NCBI GenBank assembly: GCA_945913015.1 | Contig: CAMECH010000009.1 | Span: forward strand, 1 to 64,000 | Source of the DNA: an uncultured Bacteroides sp. | GTDB lineage: Bacteria > Bacillota > Clostridia > Lachnospirales > Lachnospiraceae | DNA length: 64,000 nt | Direction of reading: 5' to 3' | In this document: positions 60,148 to 64,000 of the stretch, in pieces | Layout of the letters: every line of letters begins with the position of its first letter | How positions within the stretch are numbered: the first letter of the stretch is position 1 | Notes under the pieces: model-generated | What the model was told of the DNA's origin: nothing | Databases searched by the model: none | What the model saw: only the letters and a program-made list of their open reading frames with translations | Position numbers and translations under genes: made by a program

Positions 60148-61479
60148 TCACAGAACAACCGTAATCCTCGTACCTATTTCCTTTCGGCTTAATACTTCAA
60201 AATGCCCTCCGTGTCTGTCTATTATCCACTTTGCAATAGACAGTCCAAGTCCGCTTCCCTGCGCTTTGCCGTATCTTGCGTTATCAGCCCTGTAGAAACG
60301 TTCAAAAATATGCTGTACATCATTCTCGCTCATGCCCATACCATTATCCTGCACATAAAATGCCGGTCTTCCTTTTTCATTGTACAGGCACCCGATTGTT
60401 ATACGTTCCTTTTCAGAAGTGTATTTTGCCGCATTGTCAACGAGTATTCTTGCTGTCTGCTTAAGCATCGCCAAGTCAGCCTTAACAATAACGCCTTCTT
60501 CTCCCTTAAACTCATATATGTGCTTCTCGTCAATCATCAGTGATTCCTCATATACTTCCTTCATCATGTCGTAAAGAGAAATCTCTTCCATGTTGACAGG
60601 CTGCCTTCCGCTGTCACCACGTGCAAGAAACAGAAGCTGCTCTACAAGCTCATTCATATGTGCCGACTCATTTTTAATCGCCGTTATCGATTCTTCAAGG
60701 ATTTTCTCATCATTCTTTCCCCACCGGTCAAGCATATCCGCATATCCTTTAATAACCGCTATCGGCGTCCTGAGCTCATGGGATGCATCGGACACAAAAC
60801 GCACCTGCTGCTTATATGAGTCGCGAAGCCTGTCAATCATTGCATTAATCGCAGCCTCAATACCTTTAAGCTCGGCATCATCAGTCATAAGTCTGCCATC
60901 CGGTCCGTCAGGTGTAATCTTTGAAATTGCCGTTTCCAAATCATGAATACGGGTTTCATCAAACGGCATTGTACTTATCTTAAATGCATCCTCTGAAATC
61001 TCATTGAGCGGTCTGAGCTTTCGCCTCACCGGAGCAAGTCCTGTTATAATATAATCAAGCAGTGAAATGATTTCAAAGCATATAATTATAACGCATGCCC
61101 ATTCTGTCGCCTGAAACACATATGTCAAATCCGTTATTTTTTCTTCATTATCTTCATAAAGTATGTAGGCTGCAGTATTTTCACCAAAATCAAGCACGAG
61201 ACCATACCCGTTCACAGTGTCAATATACTGCTTTTTCGCTTCATCACTTATATAAACCCTGTAGTTAATCACCCCGTGATTTCCGGTAATAGTGCCTTTA
61301 ACCTCCGGCCAGTTTTTTCCAAACGCCGCCTTATGCGCATAAAACGATGTGAGCATTGTTAATGCCACAAAAATCACGATGTTCAGCGAAAAGAACAATG
61401 CCACAAGCTTAAAAATCCACATTTTATGGAGATTTCTTGCAGTTGAACTGAGGCGTTTTGTCTTCTTATCTCCTGCCAT
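60148..61479 (-). CDS. Sensor histidine kinase
   Basis: This 443-residue membrane kinase has two helices (IFKLVALFFSLNIVIFVALTML, about 20-42, and WACVIIICFEIISLLDYII, about 150-168), enclosing an outer sensor of about 105 residues. A linker, the H-box (VSDASHELRTPIAVIKGYADML; His near 237) and the ATPase domain (VDNAAKYTSE, DNGMGMSENDVQHIFERFY in part, GSGLGLSIAKWII) follow. The start codon overlaps the response-regulator stop by one base (TGATG), with AGGAGG inside that gene; the track's start is a TTG one codon earlier. Classic EnvZ/OmpR-type pair, signal unknown. Confidence 0.93.
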   Translation of the reverse strand: MAGDKKTKRLSSTARNLHKMWIFKLVALFFSLNIVIFVALTMLTSFYAHKAAFGKNWPEVKGTITGNHGVINYRVYISDEAKKQYIDTVNGYGLVLDFGENTAAYILYEDNEEKITDLTYVFQATEWACVIIICFEIISLLDYIITGLAPVRRKLRPLNEISEDAFKISTMPFDETRIHDLETAISKITPDGPDGRLMTDDAELKGIEAAINAMIDRLRDSYKQQVRFVSDASHELRTPIAVIKGYADMLDRWGKNDEKILEESITAIKNESAHMNELVEQLLFLARGDSGRQPVNMEEISLYDMMKEVYEESLMIDEKHIYEFKGEEGVIVKADLAMLKQTARILVDNAAKYTSEKERITIGCLYNEKGRPAFYVQDNGMGMSENDVQHIFERFYRADNARYGKAQGSGLGLSIAKWIIDRHGGHFEVLSRKEIGTRITVVL

Positions 61480-62207
61480 CAAACATCCTCCTGTTCAGAC
61501 CTGATTACATACCCCACACCTCTTACTGTCTGTATCAGCTTAAAGCCAAACGCATCATCAAGCTTACTCCTCAGATATCGCACATATACATCAATAACAT
61601 TGGTTTCTCCCATATAATCATATCCGCAGACCTTATCAAGAAGCGTCTCTCTTGAGAGAACAATATCAACATTCTCAAGAAGCGTCTGAAGCATCGCAAA
61701 CTCTCTTTGCGTAAGGTCAACAGTGTGTTCGTCAACCTTTACCGTATGTCGTTTTTTATCTAATACAACCCGACCATTCACTAAAACATCCGCATCTTCC
61801 CTATTCTGCGCGGCATTCACACCATTGCCCTTTTCCGAATTCATATCAGCATTTTTCAGGGCACGGCGTATTCTTGCCAAAAGTTCCTCAATTGCAAATG
61901 GCTTTGTTATATAATCGTCTGCTCCCGCATCAAGTCCTGACACTTTGTCCATTACGGCATCCCTTGCCGTAAGCATTATAACAGGCAAATTGGAGGTTCT
62001 GCGCAGACGGCGCAAAACCTCCAACCCATTTAATTCCGGCAGCATGACATCCAGAAGCATCAGATCACATTGTCCCTCCAATGCCATATCAAGCCCCTGT
62101 CTGCCATCAGCAGCCTTACATGTCAGATACCCTTCATGCCTGAGCTCCAATTCCAAAAATCTTGCAATTTGTTCTTCATCCTCAACGATCAGAATTGTTG
62201 CTGCCAT
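61479..62207 (-). CDS. OmpR/PhoB-family response regulator
   Basis: This 242-residue regulator has a receiver domain (ILIVEDEEQIARFLELEL; phospho-Asp in LMLLDVMLPELNGL; Lys in DYITKPFAIEELLARI) and a C-terminal winged-helix domain (VDLTQREFAMLQTLLENVDI, VLSRETLLDKVCGYDY and VRYLRSKLDDAFG). A linker rich in Asn/Gly/Asp (about 125-145) is longer than usual. It is transcribed with the kinase gene. The start ATG at 62207 has GGGAGG upstream and lies inside the end of the preceding DUF4342-like gene. Confidence 0.94.
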   Translation of the reverse strand: MAATILIVEDEEQIARFLELELRHEGYLTCKAADGRQGLDMALEGQCDLMLLDVMLPELNGLEVLRRLRRTSNLPVIMLTARDAVMDKVSGLDAGADDYITKPFAIEELLARIRRALKNADMNSEKGNGVNAAQNREDADVLVNGRVVLDKKRHTVKVDEHTVDLTQREFAMLQTLLENVDIVLSRETLLDKVCGYDYMGETNVIDVYVRYLRSKLDDAFGFKLIQTVRGVGYVIRSEQEDV

Positions 62208-62754
62208 CAAAAATATCCTCCCTAATGTCAGTTGCCTTATCGGCTGCCTTATCCATGAAGCTGTTTATCTCGTCAGTCCCTCTCCCATTCATATCTTTTC
62301 CCTGAATTGAATACCTGAATCCAAGGAACAATCCGATAATCATAAGAATAAATATTGCCCAGAAGCCGATTACCAGCAACAGCACAAACACTGTAATAGG
62401 AACTTTTATCGGCTGTGTGCTGCCCTTTTCAACACAGAAGAAATTTTCATTGCCTTTGCGGAAAACTTCCGCACACCAGTTAAAGAAGTCATTTACATAA
62501 TCAGAAAATGTCTTTTTTGCACGCTGCTGGGTATTCTCATAATCCCTATACTGCTGCACATATGCATTATTTACCGGTCCCTGCGTTGAATATGCGCTTC
62601 CACCGTCATTAACCTTTCCGAGCTTTTCCAGATATACTACTGCATCAAGCATATCCCAGTTACATGCCTCAAGTGCATTCTTTGCTTCTTCGTAGGTAAC
62701 TCCTGTCTTCTGTCTTAACTTTTCAACGCGTTCCATTTTTTCAAAATCTTCCAT
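62182..62754 (-). CDS. UBA-like/DUF4342 membrane protein upstream of the two-component system
   Basis: This 190-residue protein has an N-terminal UBA/TS-N-like helical motif (TGVTYEEAKNALEACNWDML, then AVVYLEKLGK), a polar linker (about 50-85), an amphipathic DYVNDFFNWCAEVFRKGNEN segment that leads into the DUF4342 region (TQPIKVPITVFVLLLVIGFW, one or two transmembrane helices near 112-145) and a basic/acidic tail. Its last 26 bp overlap the response-regulator gene, so the three genes form one operon. It may modulate the kinase or sense the membrane. The SD is AGGAGG. Function not known. Confidence 0.75.
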   Translation of the reverse strand: MEDFEKMERVEKLRQKTGVTYEEAKNALEACNWDMLDAVVYLEKLGKVNDGGSAYSTQGPVNNAYVQQYRDYENTQQRAKKTFSDYVNDFFNWCAEVFRKGNENFFCVEKGSTQPIKVPITVFVLLLVIGFWAIFILMIIGLFLGFRYSIQGKDMNGRGTDEINSFMDKAADKATDIREDIFDGSNNSDR

Positions 62755-62891
62755 TTCAATCCTCCTGCCTTTCTCACAGTCTGTTTGCTTTCAGCCTTTT
62801 GACTTTTATTCAGCCTTTCGACTTGACTAAATAATAAGACCCCAACATTAATCAAAAATGTGAAAAAGATTAAAATCAGATTAAAAATAAT

Positions 62892-64000
62892 TTACATTCT
62901 TTCCGGAGTTTCAATTCCAAGCAGGTCAAGACAGCATTCAAGCACATCCTTTGTAAGCGCAAGAAGCGCAATATATCCTTTTTTCTTATTTTCATCCGGT
63001 TCAGCCAGAATCATAGTATCATGATAGAAACCGCCAAATGCATCTGCCACCTCATAGATAAACTGGCAAAGCTTATGCGGAGCCTTTTCTTTATATGCGC
63101 CGTCAATCACTTCATTAAACTTCGCAATGGAAAGCATAAGCTTTTTCTCACTTGCATTTTGCGCTGCATCAATATTACATTCTGCAAGATTGCCGCCGTT
63201 TTCTTCAAATTTATTAAATATAGACTTAATTCTGACAACAGTATACAAAATATACGGTCCCGTATTTCCCTCAAATGAAGTAAATCTGTCAATATCAAAG
63301 ATATAATCCTTTGATGCCTGATTTGACAAATCACCATACTTGAGTGCCGCAAGGCCTACTATTCGTGCCGTTTTCCTTGCTTCTTCCTCATCCATCGAAC
63401 GGTTTTCAACAGACTTCTCATAAACAGCGTTATTAATATCTTCTATAAGATACTGAAGTCTCATTACGCCGCCGGATCTGGTCTTAAACGGTTTTCCGTC
63501 CTTGCCGTTCATTGTTCCGAAACCAAGGAATGTCATCTCGGCATCAGCAGGAACTATCCCCGCTTTCTTGGCAGTCCTGAACACCTGTGTAAAATGCAGC
63601 TCCTGCCTCTTGTCGGCAAGATAAATATATGCATCCGGATGATAATCCTTCTCTCTCTCTACAAGTGTTGCAAGGTCAGACGTTGCATAGAGCGCCGCGC
63701 CGTCAGATTTACGCACAAGGCACGGAGGAAGTTCCTTTGTATCACTTTCTTCCTGAATATCCACAACAATCGCTCCCTGACTCTCATATGCTATGCCGTC
63801 ATCAAGCATTTTCTGAATCATTGCAGGAATGTATGGCTGTGCATCACTCTCTCCCTTCCAGAGGTCAAATGAGACATTCAGATTATCATAATTCTTTTTA
63901 AGATCTGCCTTTGAGACAGCCATAATGTGTTTCCAGATTGCCGTACAAGCAGGGTCGCCATTCTGCAGCTTAACAGTTGACAGATGTGCTCTTTCCATAA
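62892..64000 (-). CDS. argS: Arginyl-tRNA synthetase, C-terminal part (runs off the window)
   Basis: The frame is open from the right edge to the stop at 62892 and gives about 369 residues of a class I synthetase. Pieces: YATSDLATLVEREKDY, ADKRQELHFTQVFRTAKKAG, TFLGFGTMNGKDGKPFKTRSGG (KMSKS-equivalent loop, in part) and the anticodon-binding domain from about residue 250 (GPYILYTVVRIKSIF; HKLCQFIYEVADAFGGFYHD), ending with LDLLGIETPERM. The HIGH motif and the N-terminal Add1 domain lie beyond 64000. The Met at 63998 is only the first Met inside the window, not the start. Confidence 0.94.
   Translation of the reverse strand, partial: MERAHLSTVKLQNGDPACTAIWKHIMAVSKADLKKNYDNLNVSFDLWKGESDAQPYIPAMIQKMLDDGIAYESQGAIVVDIQEESDTKELPPCLVRKSDGAALYATSDLATLVEREKDYHPDAYIYLADKRQELHFTQVFRTAKKAGIVPADAEMTFLGFGTMNGKDGKPFKTRSGGVMRLQYLIEDINNAVYEKSVENRSMDEEEARKTARIVGLAALKYGDLSNQASKDYIFDIDRFTSFEGNTGPYILYTVVRIKSIFNKFEENGGNLAECNIDAAQNASEKKLMLSIAKFNEVIDGAYKEKAPHKLCQFIYEVADAFGGFYHDTMILAEPDENKKKGYIALLALTKDVLECCLDLLGIETPERM

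Overview
The window looks like chromosome of a Gram-positive anaerobe of the Lachnospiraceae (Clostridium cluster XIVa). This is inferred from moderately low GC, strong Shine-Dalgarno (SD) sites, an mcsA-mcsB-clpC operon, an ABC-F ATPase, a SpoVB-like flippase, a fused single-chain PurL, an AgcS alanine transporter and several small proteins of a type I associate with that family. A cytosolic-looking GH28 polygalacturonase and KduD suggest a pectin or uronate user. Species cannot be fixed from sequence reading alone. Almost all genes lie on the minus strand. No tRNA, rRNA, CRISPR array or prophage was seen.

Layout. 1-0.25 kb: 3' end of an IS110-family transposase with its terminator. 0.3-9 kb: cardiolipin synthase, ABC-F ATPase, a long anchored coiled-coil protein, a MarR-flavodoxin operon behind a 34-bp palindrome, and a two-domain PPK2. 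9-17 kb: a subtilase whose start lies inside a terminator hairpin, an ECF sigma/anti-sigma pair with a matching ECF-type promoter, GH28, MntP, a soluble MCP-like protein, RadA and a small conserved protein. 17-21.7 kb: GntR-McsA-McsB-ClpC, with a GntR protein where Bacillus has CtsR. 21.8-26.7 kb: a four-gene surface-glycan operon (GT2-GtrA, phosphodiester glycosidase, TcaA-like anchored protein, SpoVB-like flippase). 26.8-28.9 kb: a cluster of small genes (Cys/Gly-rich protein, Met-rich pair, DUF1294, lone Phd antitoxin). 28.9-38.8 kb: LeuRS, AgcS, PurL and two tandem AstE/AspA-like proteins, one without its zinc ligands. 38.8-42.5 kb: a RecB-type nuclease fused to an XPD/DinG-like helicase, with two small companions and a hairpin array. 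42.6-48.7 kb: glutamate synthase GltD/GltB, with a structured element after gltD. 49-57.4 kb: lipid kinase, beta-CASP hydrolase, a CspA-like subtilase, a three-gene module with a catalytically degenerate ABC ATPase, and a PAP2 protein. 57.5-64 kb: KduD, GT2, CPBP protease, a two-component system behind a DUF4342-like gene, and a partial ArgRS.

The least explained items are: the array of four hairpins between near-identical SD-bearing repeats in front of the nuclease-helicase; the degenerate ABC/permease/BNR module; the active-plus-inactive metallohydrolase pair; and a recurrent start context in which an in-frame ATG sits exactly four codons before the likely start, often as ATGGAG so that the SD overlaps it. 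Many ORF-track starts were shortened on SD evidence; each case is stated in its entry.
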